A stretch of DNA of 64,000 bases. It comes from Phoronis australis (taxonomy: Eukaryota > Phoronida > Phoronidae). The translations under genes were made by a program, and so were the position numbers. Numbering within the stretch: the first letter of the stretch is position 1; every line of letters begins with the position of its first letter. A model generated the notes under the pieces. It had not been told where the DNA came from and made no database searches. It was given only the letters and a program-made list of their open reading frames with translations. The stretch is taken from assembly GCA_002633005.1 (NCBI GenBank), contig NMRA01000208.1:338584-402583 (forward strand), given 5' to 3'. Positions 32,626 through 43,333 of the stretch are shown here, piece after piece.

Positions 32626-33644
32626 ATGATACAAATAACCCTAAAAGCACACCATTTGCGATGCACTCGTGGGCGCATTTCAACGCTCCGCGTTGCTCTT
32701 GTTAGGAACTTCAAGATCTACTTGCAAACTTTTTACTGTGTGCGAGTCTATTGAATGACACAGCGGCTATTAACCCGCCTTCAGCCTTGAACCATGAAAG
32801 AGCGTAACTTTTTATTTAAACCATCCCACTGTACGATAGGTATAGCGTGTTCCTTTCTCAGGTGGGGAATGATTTCTGGTGTAGGAATGAATTGAGAGCT
32901 TTGTAATGTTGAGACCACCCCCAGCGCATAAAGAGACAATCCGTGATAAACCAACTGATATTATCTCAAGCGGTTATCTGTTAGTTATCTGTTAGTTATC
33001 TGTTAGTTATCTCTAGTACGAAAACTGTATCTAACTCTGCAAGGAAAAAGACCAGATTTTTAACTGTCTAAGTGTCGTAAATCAAATGTTCATTTTCACG
33101 GATGGTGATTTTAAAGCCGCTTTAATATGTATTAAAAATTAAGATTAAAGTTTTAGATTTTTCCGCGTACACGTTGAAAATCAATAAGACTGATCTCCAG
33201 GGTTCTTCTTTGCGTCACAAGCTAACATGGTCTAATCGGACGGCGTGAGAACATTTTGTATGAATGTGCGCGGCGGATTCCGACAATGATCAACTAAAGG
33301 TGAAGAACATTGACCACCAGGGGTGTACTCGAACTCGAATGAGACTGTATATTTATTATAACTGGGTTCCATTTACTGTATATTTATTATTACTGGGTTC
33401 CATTTAAGTGATGGAAATACTAAATGAAGATCCCTTTTGGAACCAAAGAACTGTACCTTGATGTGGTAAGTGTACGCTTAACCCATCAATTAAAGACTAT
33501 TTTAGACACAACAAATTTGTTACGAACCGATTGCACAAAATATAAAACGTGTAATAAGCATTACAAAAAGAAGGTTTCGCGCGCAAACGCTATGGACCAT
33601 AAACAAGTAGGTCTCTTAAGACTTCGTATCAATTTAGTAGTTAA
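32626..33644. other. Non-coding stretch with small tandem repeats
   Basis: It holds an 11-bp tandem repeat (GTTATCTGTTA, about four copies, 32973-33012) and a roughly 31-bp duplication (CTGTATATTTATTATAACTG and following bases) at 33345-33406. The frame at 33424-33729 overlaps a SINE head and is not a credible gene. Confidence 0.55.
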
Positions 33645-33730
33645 ATCGTGGTGGTGTAGTGGTAAAGCACGCCCGCTGTGTACGCTTGGTGGTGAGTTTA
33701 AGTCTTGTGGTACTTACAGTTTTTCCTAGC
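33645..33730 (+). mobile_element. tRNA-derived SINE-like head
   Basis: GGTGTAGTGGTAAAGCACGC is a near-perfect A-box context. GAGTTTAAGTCTT (33693-33705) sits at B-box spacing. The tail does not continue like a tRNA. Confidence 0.5.
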
Positions 33731-33920
33731 TGACACCTCTTTTTGCCATTTTTTGCTTGGATAATACTTCGGGAATCAAGGCAAATGCTTGATTCTTAGA
33801 GGAAATAACAGAAAATTTTCCTGGGCGGAGGGGGATTTGCCCCCCTCCCGACCTCCCCCATTCGGTGCTATGCGCATCTATAATCGTGCTTTGAGCAAAT
33901 GTTTACGGACAAAATGTTGG

Positions 33921-33948
33921 CCCCCCTTGTGATATCCTAGATCCGCCA
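33921..33948 (-). repeat. 28-bp transposon-end-like repeat, copy 1
   Basis: On the minus strand this begins TGGCGGATCTAGGATATCAC and ends in a G run. It is identical over 28 bp to 42034-42061 in the opposite orientation. TGGCGGATC-type ends followed by G-rich DNA are seen in dispersed DNA-transposon remnants, and the neighbouring bases (33830-33860) are C/G-rich. Only one end of each element is recognisable. Confidence 0.55.
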
Positions 33949-34249
33949 TTGCAGTAAGAGATCAGCTTCAGGAATTTACCGAGCGATTTGAAAATAAATT
34001 TGATTATTATGTAGGGTGTCCCAAAAAGTCACCTTGTATTTTAACCTGAGTTAAGGATATATAGGTCTTTTGGACAAGACTGTATATGCAATCTAGTACT
34101 TACAAGCCTCGGCCAAAGGATATACTTTATGAAATCTGATGATGTCAATGTTTAATGTTCAAGATAAAATTTCTGAAACGCTGCCACAGTTTTCTAAGTT
34201 ATCATTCCGTTTTCGTTTTGTGCAATTATATTTTTTTCATAAAACTATT

Positions 34250-34415
34250 TTGAGGAGGTAGTATGGCCTAGTGGAAAAAATGTCGGCTTGTTGTTCGAGT
34301 CCCACTTGGGCACACTGCGTGACCCTAGTCAGCTCTATTCTCTGTTAACTATATAAGCATAAAATAGTTCCAGGTGGTGAGTGCAATGGGCCCACCTGAG
34401 AGGCTATTTTTGTTT
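34250..34415 (+). mobile_element. tRNA-derived SINE
   Basis: A box TGGCCTAGTGG (34264-34274) and B box GTTCGAGTCCC (34292-34302) are both strong. A tRNA-unrelated body runs on through GTGACCCTAGTCAGCTCTAT to about 34415. This is the best-preserved SINE of the window. Confidence 0.6.
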
Positions 34416-35264
34416 TTTTATATTTTGATACTCCCTCATCCAAAACTGAAAAAAATAAAAACAATTCCTAATAACGTGGTGGAGCACAGTGCATAAAGCA
34501 TAGTACGTGAAAGCCTCATGTGAAATCGGTCTGCCATTTCTGAGATATGATGTTTTGAAGTTGGCCAAAATTGGACATTTTCTAGGCTCCTACATAACCT
34601 TAAAGAATACATATTATGCATTTCGAAAATTATGATATCCCCGGGCTAATGGACTTCAACATTTTTGACGTCGTGGTGACATGCATGAGCCTTTAAATGA
34701 ACAGAGAGTTGAAAATCGTAAGGAGGAGTGAAGCAGGTAACCCCATCAAACTGGATGACAATATTCTTACCACGTAGTAGTTGGTTTCAACTTTCAACAT
34801 AAATTGAGAGAGCATCAAAAGAACTGAAACAGTTCCAGTGTGGAAGCACTGGCCACCGTTTTCAAAAGTGATTCTCTGCTCTTTGGAGTTTGACTTAATA
34901 TAATCGTGTTGGAACTTTTGTGACATGCTGTATGGCTTGAGGTTGATTAACCGAATTACGACGTGCACTTAAGGCGGCGAATTGCAAGGAAATGTCGCTT
35001 TGCAACAAACGTCGAATGATTCCGGTAAAAGCGGTGATTTATTTCCGGAAAGTTAACGGAGTGGTACATCAAAGATGCCACACTTTCAGTGAAATACCTA
35101 TCGCTGTTGACACGCAGGTCGAAAGTCTTCCGATGTTGCTCAACACGAAGGCCCTAGGCTATGATGAATCTGATCCGGCACTACACATCTTATGATCTCA
35201 TATTCTTAATTCACTTCAAATGTAATTTTACTTAGATCCTTCGTTGATCACTTTCATGCGGAAA
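34416..35264. other. Non-coding stretch before the 553-residue gene
   Basis: About 34538-34594 is a reverse-complement relative of 19873-19935 (shared ACATCATATCTCA and AATTGGACA words), a dispersed repeat. Frames at 34693-34968 and 34992-35195 lack any other support. Confidence 0.5.
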
Positions 35265-36926
35265 TTAGAGCGCACCGTTCAAGGAAGTAATGGATAAAAA
35301 GTATCCCAGAGACACGACTAAACTCGCGACACTTGCATTGTACAATAGTTTCGGGATGTTTCTTGTATTCCACGATGGTTCTTGTCTAGTGCAGATGGAT
35401 GTTTCCGAAAGTGAACCTTTCTTGTACTCTAGCAAACGTCCCCGATTATGTTCTCTCGCTTTGTAGAGCATCTCAGAATGTATCATTCTGGCCGGTTTAA
35501 AGTGATTTACTGGATATTCTTTGATCTCTGTTAGATTTAATGTGGCTTTCGACCTCTGTGTCGTTGCTGAACAACTGTCTTTGTTTTTGATTCCTGAAAT
35601 GGTGCTGGAGTTATTTGGTTGATCTTCGATAGTTTCACCAAGTGACGTTTTGAAGTCATAGATACCATCCTCATCAAGTGATTTAGGGATGTCTTTCAAA
35701 ATGTCTGTGCATCTCTCATTTGCGAGCGCATCGTCTACTCCTTCTTTAGCTTTCTGCGGTGTGTCACTCTGCTCCATTTCGTTGGCTACTTGCATGAGAA
35801 GGTTGTACACGTTAATGCCATCTTCGTCCACACATTTGTCCTTTTTATTTAATGGTTCATAAGAAGTTTCGTTCACCCTTACTTTCCCGTCACAACTATT
35901 GGAGAAACTCGTTTCAAAAGGATCCAAACATGCTTGTGGTGTAGCTTTCGGGTCAGTAAAAGATTTTTCCAAGACATCCATCTCTTTGTCAGTCTTTTCA
36001 TTTTGTCCGTTGTGCTGTGTCTTGAAAGTGGCATCGACGTCTTCGGCTTGACTTTCTAAACACGTGTGCAAAGATTCACGTGACTGGGAACCTTCGAGTA
36101 AGCGGTCCTCTCCCGTCGACGCACCGACTTCTCGTTGACCTATTTCAAAAATGATCGACAGCTGCTCAATGGTGCGTCGTGCCTCGGATGAATTGCTTTC
36201 TGTATCGGCAAGGTAGCCCTCCCTTTTTATGCAGTTTTCCTCTAAATTTTTGGCTTGAAGATCACTTTTTTCAACAAGGTGACCGATTTCTTCGTATATT
36301 GTGTCCAGTTGAGGTTTTAAGATGTTCTGCTGGAGTTCAGCTAATGCTTCCTGGAATTTCCTGGTGTCAGCGGTTTTCACATCACCCGTCTCGTCAATGC
36401 ATGCTCTAATAAGGGCTGTGTAACACGGTATTGGTTTTTTCTGGGAATTGCGTCGTGCGCTGGAGTACTGCACTCGCGGAGCTCCAGTGGCTGTTTGACT
36501 TAAGGGAGGTGACATGGTTGTCGACGTTCTTTCTGTCCGTATACTTGGCGCATTGGTGAATATGCCTCCAAGCTGGTTAAAACCTGGTATTTTTGCAGGC
36601 GAAACATTGTTCCTTAGGTGACGCCTAGTGGACAGCCTGGTGCCGCTCGATTTTAACATTTCATTCCTCACTTTCCACTTAAGAGGTTTTAAGAAATTAT
36701 CCGCGCCGTGGCATTCTTTTTGACAAATCCCTTTGATGGAATGGTTTCCAAAATTTCGTATAAGACTGTTAACATCAATCATCAGAGCTTTGTTTGATTT
36801 TTCTTTTCTTTCTTTGCCGACGAAATCCTTTATTTTTACACTAATTTCACTACTTTCCGTCTGTTTGTCGGGGGGTGGAAATTCAATTTTGTCCAATGTT
36901 TCGCGTAGCAGTGTTCTTTCGGCCAT
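35265..36926 (-). CDS. Uncharacterised single-exon 553-residue protein with coiled coil, paired-box-like motif and hydrophobic tail
   Basis: One uninterrupted frame runs from ATG (36926, context AAAATGG) to TAA, far longer than chance in this AT-rich DNA. The first 190 residues are basic and Ser/Thr-rich, with low predicted order. Residues 115-125 read GFNQLGGIFTN, matching the GxNQLGGxFxN start of the Pax paired domain, but the rest of that domain is absent. Residues about 190-265 (for example EALAELQQNILKPQLDTIYE) look helical and coiled-coil prone. The middle is acidic, with a repeated short block (KCVDEDGINVYNLL and SLDEDGIYDFKTSL). The last 27 residues form a hydrophobic end (SVASLVVSLGYFLSI) that could be a tail anchor. 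No signal peptide. I do not recognise the family. An intronless retrogene or a lineage-specific gene are both possible. Confidence 0.75.
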   Translation of the reverse strand: MAERTLLRETLDKIEFPPPDKQTESSEISVKIKDFVGKERKEKSNKALMIDVNSLIRNFGNHSIKGICQKECHGADNFLKPLKWKVRNEMLKSSGTRLSTRRHLRNNVSPAKIPGFNQLGGIFTNAPSIRTERTSTTMSPPLSQTATGAPRVQYSSARRNSQKKPIPCYTALIRACIDETGDVKTADTRKFQEALAELQQNILKPQLDTIYEEIGHLVEKSDLQAKNLEENCIKREGYLADTESNSSEARRTIEQLSIIFEIGQREVGASTGEDRLLEGSQSRESLHTCLESQAEDVDATFKTQHNGQNEKTDKEMDVLEKSFTDPKATPQACLDPFETSFSNSCDGKVRVNETSYEPLNKKDKCVDEDGINVYNLLMQVANEMEQSDTPQKAKEGVDDALANERCTDILKDIPKSLDEDGIYDFKTSLGETIEDQPNNSSTISGIKNKDSCSATTQRSKATLNLTEIKEYPVNHFKPARMIHSEMLYKAREHNRGRLLEYKKGSLSETSICTRQEPSWNTRNIPKLLYNASVASLVVSLGYFLSITSLNGAL

Positions 36927-39900
36927 TTTGTTACGGAGTGATGTATTGAGAAAGTGGCGTGATGTTTGCCTGCAAAGGACACGGGTTCAGAATATATCGC
37001 GCCTTTTTCGACTGGATTGAGACATGTATTTTAATGTGGGCCTACTTGTTCCTTTTGACGGAAGTACCGGTATATATTTTCTTTTTGATTTCTCAATAAT
37101 TACTTCTAAACACATTTTGTAAACATTCTTCAGTTGTAATAGCATTAGTGCACACCTGTGCTTTCGAATGTTAATTATTTTAAACTCTTCCCTGTTGATA
37201 TGGTGTTTCAGGAGAGATGTGAGCTGAAGTCTGTTGCCGGAACTGAGAGGTGAAGTGTGTATCGTGCAATGTAAAAGCTTGGAGAAATCACTTCAATGTG
37301 ATTACAAATTCGGCATTATATTTAAAGTCGTGATAAGATTTCTAAAAAAATCTTTCGAACTTTACAAAAAATATTTCCAAAATCGTGCACTTTGCTACTT
37401 AAGTTTATTCGGTTTTTTATCTACTTTCGGAGAATTTTAACAATTTCTTTATTCTGATCATACCGAAACAACTTTGAAAAGGGTTAATCTTTTGCTAACT
37501 CAGTTACAAAAACTTATATACCTAGATAATTTTAGAAAAAAGTCGATAACATTTAGAATACAAGTTTATATTTTATGATTTTGTCTGTATGCATTTTTGA
37601 CAGAATGATAACGATGCTGGGCGACAATATTCATGAAAATCAAAAAGGAATCCTTGCTGGTAGATATACTGGTGAAAATACAAGATGTACATACGGTGTT
37701 CTACATCACTAAAGAATACGATGTATTTCGAATGTTAATGATTGTCGGCTTTGATAGCGTTTTTTAGACATTTGTATATATTGTTTACCCTTCTTCAACT
37801 TCGGCAAAACACAGTTTAGAGTATTCATGCGCCTTGCTGTGCATATCATTACCGCGCATGTCAAAATCATAAATAACCTTCATGCCTTCAAAAGATTTTT
37901 TTCACTTTCATTCGGTTTTCTGGATTCGTCAAAAAATCTCTGTCCAACTTAATCCCAACCCCTGGCTTCTTGTTTTTGTGTTATAGTTGTGTTCCGACAT
38001 GTAAATATTTTTTTTCTGATTTTATGGAATTTTGCGCATGTGCATTAGTGATCAATGCTGTCTACACGGCCACGCCACATATAGTATGTGGTGGTCAACT
38101 AGCCGAAATATGGCAATAGTTGCGTGGGCAACTTTTAACGTGGCCATAAACCTGCGTTCCGTCCAAAAAGCAATTTAGGCCATTTACTACTACAACATCG
38201 GTCACAATTTGATCGTTACTCAGATGAGAAGCGATGTCTGGTTTCTAAAGAACTAACAGTTCTGTATTTCTTGATACTTTGCTCGGCGCATACTGGATGA
38301 CACACCGTGATAGGCAAACTTGTAGAGCCGGCACAATGATAATCATGATATAGGGAACTGTCATAGCGGGCCTATAGCATCTTTAAAATAAACGAAAGAA
38401 ATTTTAGCGTTCACGTTTGCGAAAATGAATGTTTTAAACTATTGATGTCTTGGGGTTATGAGGAAACTCATTCGAGGTTCTCAATAAGCACGAGAAAACT
38501 GAGAGAGAATGTGCAATTTAAATTTCTTGAGTGTCGGGTGCGAGCGTCCCTCCTCGCTTCCGACGCCTATGAAGCACGGGTTACTTTCGAAAAACAAATC
38601 AATGTTTAAAGTAACGTGTGCATGGTTTTCAATACAATACCTTTATCGTCGTTCAAGTAATTCTGCAGTGACGTCATAAACGCTCGGGCCTTCTGGGAAT
38701 GATCTAGCAGTTTTCAGCTAACCGTCTGTGGAGGCCCTTAATTATGCCACTTAAAAGTTCAACGCAGACATCCATTTTAGATCCCATGGCAAAATAAAAT
38801 TCGCTCAATAAGTTACTCAGGCGTGAATTGAGTTTGCTGGTTTGTTTGTTATTTTGTGAAATAATATTTCTCCAATTATGTTGCTTTCCGCGAAGTATGT
38901 TTGTTTTTGTTTGTACGCAAGCTAAAGGTCACATTTTCTTGCGATCGACATGGAATTCACACGAAATGTGCATCTCGTTAAAATCTCGACGCATTTTGTT
39001 TTGGGACTAAATTGGTCCAGAGATGTCGCTGTGGCGGCCATTTTTCGAAGTTCGTTTCGTTGCTATCCATTGACGGACTCTTTTGAAATTTAGCATGCAC
39101 ACAGATCTCGCCAAGGATGATCTGGATTTTGTGATGCGTTTCTCTCTACGACCTTCCGTTCTGGAGTTATTCAAGACTTTCTGAGCACTGCCATGGTTAT
39201 AATCATCAACCTCATTTCATACTATTTACTATAGCCTGGGCCTCCCTCCAACTCTGGATCTGCCCATGTGCCAAAACCTTGGTAAGTAGACTACCTTCCA
39301 ATGCAATGAAGGGCCACAATATGTATCAGCGGTTATTGCACTTATTATCGCATCCGAGATATATTGTGGGCCTGGAGACAATATGTGCCGATGTCATGCA
39401 TATATTGTCACACTCGGCATAAATTGTCGCCTAGGTGACCATGTGTGTCGAGTGCGCCAGTATACGTCATGTTGCAATTCAACACATAAGACAACTCACT
39501 TGCCCTCGAGGCATGCATCATGCTAGGACTTTTCGACAATTAAGTGACGGACACTGAAACTTTTGGCCTCAACCTCAGATTATTCATGCTGTTACCGGCG
39601 ATCCGTGTAGTTAACACAACTCCAAAACCTTACATGAATATTTTTTCCAGCTGCACTATGTAATATAAAGACGACAACGGATGCATCCTTCACATTAAGT
39701 GTGTCGCAGTCTGCTCTCAAGGTAGCGCCTACGCCCAATCCTAAGCGTACTTGCAGAACTCTATTTAGCCGAGATAGAACTTGACAGCGTTGCCTGGCCT
39801 ATTTTCAACCCAGAGATCATTAGTTACAGTGGTGTAGCTGACAAATTTTAGGCTGTCGTCCACATGGATCTCACGCAAACACCGCTTCGGAAAGTCCGTG

Positions 39901-40232
39901 CACCTCAGTACGCCCGCGACAAGTGCGTCCTCCAACAAAAAACTTTGATGAACTCGAACGTGAGTACAGCGTCAGATAAACTATACAATGTATCTTAAGT
40001 TTAATGGGTTTAATTGTTTGACGACATTCGATGGACAAAGACGGAATCAGAAGGGTTCCAACCAACTTATTCGTACAAACAACACGATGACGTGATTGCT
40101 TCTCCTTTCACGGAAAATGGCCTAGCTTTACAAAGAACGAGTTTTTTGAAGTTAAAACAAAAACACAGCAAACACAGTGCTAATACGTTGCCAAGTCACC
40201 ATGGCTTCGAAGGAAGTAAACAAAGTAAAAAG
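36927..40232. other. Non-coding stretch, nothing recognised except one hairpin
   Basis: The start presumably holds the promoter of the 553-residue gene, though no TATA box is evident. The remainder is AT-rich. A hairpin lies at 39371-39434. Short frames (37234-37440, 38828-39010) have no support. Confidence 0.5.
39371..39434. repeat. Imperfect hairpin with about 20-bp arms
   Basis: CCTGGAGACAATATGTGCCG pairs with CGGCATAAATTGTCGCCTAGG around a TATA-rich loop. A similar ATATTGTGGGCC word lies just upstream. It is a possible MITE core. Confidence 0.5.
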
Positions 40233-41617
40233 TCAAATCAACCATAAATCCAATCGTCTGTTTGTCAATGAGGATTGAGGTGCTACCGTCGCGATCTCCT
40301 TGGTGCCTCTGGATGAGCAATGATCTTCAGAAGCAGGCGTAGTCGTAGATTCACTGTGGGGAGGGGGTGAATTAGGTTGAGGAACGAAGGCGGGTGACAC
40401 TGGTGAGGTAAAAAGCGTGTTACGTGAATATGGTGAACTGTCGTTGTGCCATTGAGCTGGAGCAGAGGACGAAAGCAACGACGAAACGTTGCGGCCGTCG
40501 AGGAAACAAGCGGCAGTGGCAGATAATGCAGCTGGAATGCCAGTGACCTCTGACGGAACACGGTAGCGCTCGATGCGTTTGGCACGGTAAGAGGCATTGC
40601 GTAGCTGTTCTCCAGAGCATTTCCAAACATGCCATCGGAAGCGACAACGAAGTATCATGTACGGGGCTCTGGACTTGTCCCTGTCGGAGTAGAGATAAAC
40701 GAGGTCGCCGATGGTTGAGTTGCATTCTACTGCCTAGCTGGTAGCTGGTTGGCCAAAGGAGCCTTGGATCGCTCACTGGGTCCACGTTTGATGGAGCGCC
40801 GTTGTCGTTGGGAAGAGATCATCAAGTTGCCATGAACTGGTATTTGACAATTCGCTGAAACCACATCTCTCTGGTGGAGAAGACGGTGGAGCGAAGACGA
40901 CAGCTCAATCGAGCAAATGCAACGGCAACGGCCAGGTGTAAGGGAATGACATTGTTGGTAGCGTGCTGGTGACACAGTAACATTGTGACAACTCCTGCAT
41001 GATCTTCTCTGCAACAGGGTTATAGCTGGGATTCTTGATGCGTCCGATCTCCATTGAATTGCGATGGTGTTCAAGGTGTTTGCCCTTTTGCAGGGCGGAT
41101 AACCGCGTGATGGCCATCTAAAGAGCACATTTCAAGGCAAATTTGGAGAAAACCATTTTCGGAAGATTCTCGTGGCATTCAGTATCAATGATAGAAGTAG
41201 AGTAAGCTGTGGAACCAGCTACGAGAGGTTTGTTTCGCCAAACCACAAATAAACTAATTGACGCGATAGTGGCGACGTGGAGATAGCGCTTAACGTCTTG
41301 AGAATTGGTGGCTTCTTTGCGTGCCACGTTCCTTGGGTGAGACGCGAGCGTACTCGACGTAAATCGGGACACTCAGACTGAATAGATAACATAACCGAGC
41401 GGTGAAGGGCTTCGGCAGCAGTCGTACGAAGCACCGCACTATCTTCCAGAGCGTTCACGGAAAGGCGCGCTTGGCATGATGCGTCAGTGCAGTCTGAGCT
41501 GGCGACTCGCGAAGTCAGAGACGGTGTTAATGACACCAGATGAGTGACGAACGATAGTCTAATAGCGAGAATCTGTGGACAGAAATGTCGACAAACAAGG
41601 GCCGACTGAAAATTCAC
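40233..41617 (-). pseudogene. Frame-broken Ty3/gypsy-type retrotransposon integrase
   Basis: Read right to left, several overlapping minus-strand frames carry successive integrase pieces. At 41219-41617 there is an upstream segment with SECPDLRRVRSRLTQGT. At 41118-41372 come DVKRYLHVATIAS and SRFTSSTL, the latter from the catalytic-core region. At 40905-41117 is EIGRIKNPSYNPVAEK, the strongly conserved glutamate motif of this group. At 40727-41128 is a post-core segment with ERSKAPLANQLPAR. At 40233-40658 is a C-terminal segment with WKCSGEQLRNASYR. Pieces lie in different frames, so the copy is dead. Reverse transcriptase, protease, gag and LTRs were not identified. The order and wording match gypsy-like polyproteins of marine invertebrates. 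Enzymatic activity is excluded by the frameshifts. Confidence 0.8.
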
Positions 41618-42033
41618 CTATGCGCAGTTTCTCGAAAGCTTATATAGGCTTGATGCCTGTAAATATGATCGCAGTATTTGCTGACTGAATCAAGTAGGAC
41701 CTTTTGGGCCGAGTTGGAGGCAACCTGTTCCTGTTACTCATCGGTCCATGCAAAGCGTTATTTCGATTCGCAACCAGATATAGCGGTGTCCAGTGGGGCG
41801 ATGAAAGATGCACAGTAAGATATGACACCCGACATAGCTTTCACCGCTCCAATGTAGGACCTCGTTCTGTCGAACAGTACTGGGTTTCGGACAAGACGAG
41901 AGAGTAGCTACTCTCTTCCAATTTACACAACTGAGTTTGCGGTAAGTGCATTCAGACAGGGAGATTCTGGTATCCATTTTATTCCCTAGCATTAAAAGCA
42001 GTTCAAAGTTTTCTCTGGTAAACTTCGTCTCAG
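41618..42033. other. Flank of the integrase remnant
   Basis: Several short frames on both strands (41640-41992) show no retroelement motif I can name. They may be further decayed element sequence. Nothing else was seen. Confidence 0.35.
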
Positions 42034-42061
42034 TGGCGGATCTAGGATATCACAAGGGGGG
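42034..42061 (+). repeat. 28-bp transposon-end-like repeat, copy 2
   Basis: Identical to the complement of 33921-33948 and pointing away from it, so the two are not the ends of a single intervening element. The region to the right (42062-42400) shows no matching opposite end. Confidence 0.55.
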
Positions 42062-42633
42062 CGTGATCACCACTTGTCAGTCGCTGTACTCTAGTAGCTG
42101 CACAGCCCAGCTGTCACTGTATTTTTGTTATGTCTGCGTAAATACAAATCTATGCACTACTGCTAAACCCTGTCCCGTTTTGTTCTTTCCTGTCAATACC
42201 TACCGTATCATTCAGTCCTTCGCAGGTAAGCCATGCCAGTGCTCCATCTTGCAGAGTTTAATTGTTTTTATAACGATAAGGCTTACAAACTTCCACGAAG
42301 TGTTAGAATGTTTTGCGAACAAAAGTAGATGTCCCCACTTAATTTCTTTCCAAAAAAACCCAGGAGCTGAAGTGGAAATCGCAAGTCAACGTTACTGATG
42401 CACCCATGGTGCAGAGAAGTGTTAACCTGTTCTCGTAATTTTACTTGTGATACGAGATTATAGTGGTTCCAGATACGGTTCCTTCATAGAAGTGTGGCCA
42501 CAAATACAGGTGCTTTCTCTTGGCAACTGTAGGTGTTTACCGGAATCTGATTATCGATGATCGTTGCTTTATACTGTCCTATCATCGGTTATGAAACCGT
42601 TTTCAATCCCATGGCACCACTAGATAACGCCAC

Positions 42634-42717
42634 GCTGGTTCCCTCGCTGGTTCCCTCGCTGGTTCCCTCGCTGGTTCCCTCGCTGGTTCCCTCGCTGGTT
42701 CCCTGGCTGGTTCCCTG
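42634..42717. repeat. 12-bp minisatellite, seven copies
   Basis: Seven copies of GCTGGTTCCCTC/G begin at 42634 and repeat every 12 bp. The unit is a multiple of three, so one frame shows repeated LVPS; this is not a protein. The reverse complement of the unit recurs at 43250-43262 and 43315-43330. Confidence 0.95.
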
Positions 42718-43274
42718 CGTGCCGCTAGGTGGTAGCCACCACGCTGGTATCACTTAATTTTGCTCGGGAATTTTTTTTTACACCGGCGTTTCTGATTGGT
42801 TGGTCGAACTCTCAACAGGCAGCGCATTACGCAAACAAACTGGCATGACTTATGGAGGAGGTGTAAATGTGGTCTGTTCTACAGACAAATCGGTGCTTAA
42901 AATTCATGTTCAGGAAATGTGAATCCCAGAAATTGTGGTTGCGCCTTTTCGGAGTGCATCTTTCCACTGTCGATGACTTTTGTTTACGATACTGTCCCGC
43001 ATGGCAGTATGAATAACACACCGGTTAAATCGACCACTGTGTTTATTGTACATGTATGTGCTTCAAGTACGTGGCTATTAAACATTACTACAGAAACGGA
43101 ATAATTGCTGCTACGCCACTTGCATGACAAGGCTACACTCAACTCGTTCATAGTCCGCCATTTCTCACGTTTTTGTAAAGCTAACCAATGACTGCCGAGG
43201 TTACATCAACCAATATGCTAAAGTGCGTGCTACTGTGTGCTGGCTAGGCACGTAGGGAACCAGCGAGTGCTGCA

Positions 43275-43327
43275 TGGTTCCCTGCGTGTCCGCTACCCCT
43301 TTCCCCTAGCGGACACGCAGGGAACCA
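43275..43327. repeat. Perfect 21-bp hairpin
   Basis: TGGTTCCCTGCGTGTCCGCT plus A (43275-43295) pairs without mismatch with 43307-43327 around an 11-base pyrimidine loop. It is followed by no T-run and lies in no gene, so it is more likely a mobile-element end than a terminator. Confidence 0.9.
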
Positions 43328-43333
43328 GTGAGT

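Larger units (their letters stand above)
42634..43333. mobile_element. Possible 0.7-kb foldback element bounded by GGTTCCCTGCGTG words
   Basis: The left side has the 12-bp array ending in GGTTCCCTGCGTGCCGCTAG. The right side ends in CTAGCGGACACGCAGGGAAC, its near reverse complement. A foldback element whose left terminal repeat expanded into the minisatellite would explain both. No target duplication was resolved and no enzyme is encoded. Confidence 0.45.

Noticed and set aside
33645-33720. tRNA gene on the plus strand
   Set aside because: The A box is good, but the T arm and acceptor stem do not pair; SINE-like.
42557-42757. Frame with repeated LVPS
   Set aside because: Product of the 12-bp minisatellite.
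43275-43327. Rho-independent terminator or microRNA precursor
   Set aside because: Eukaryotic context with no T-run; the 21-bp perfect stem is shorter than typical miRNA hairpins and its word recurs as an element end.
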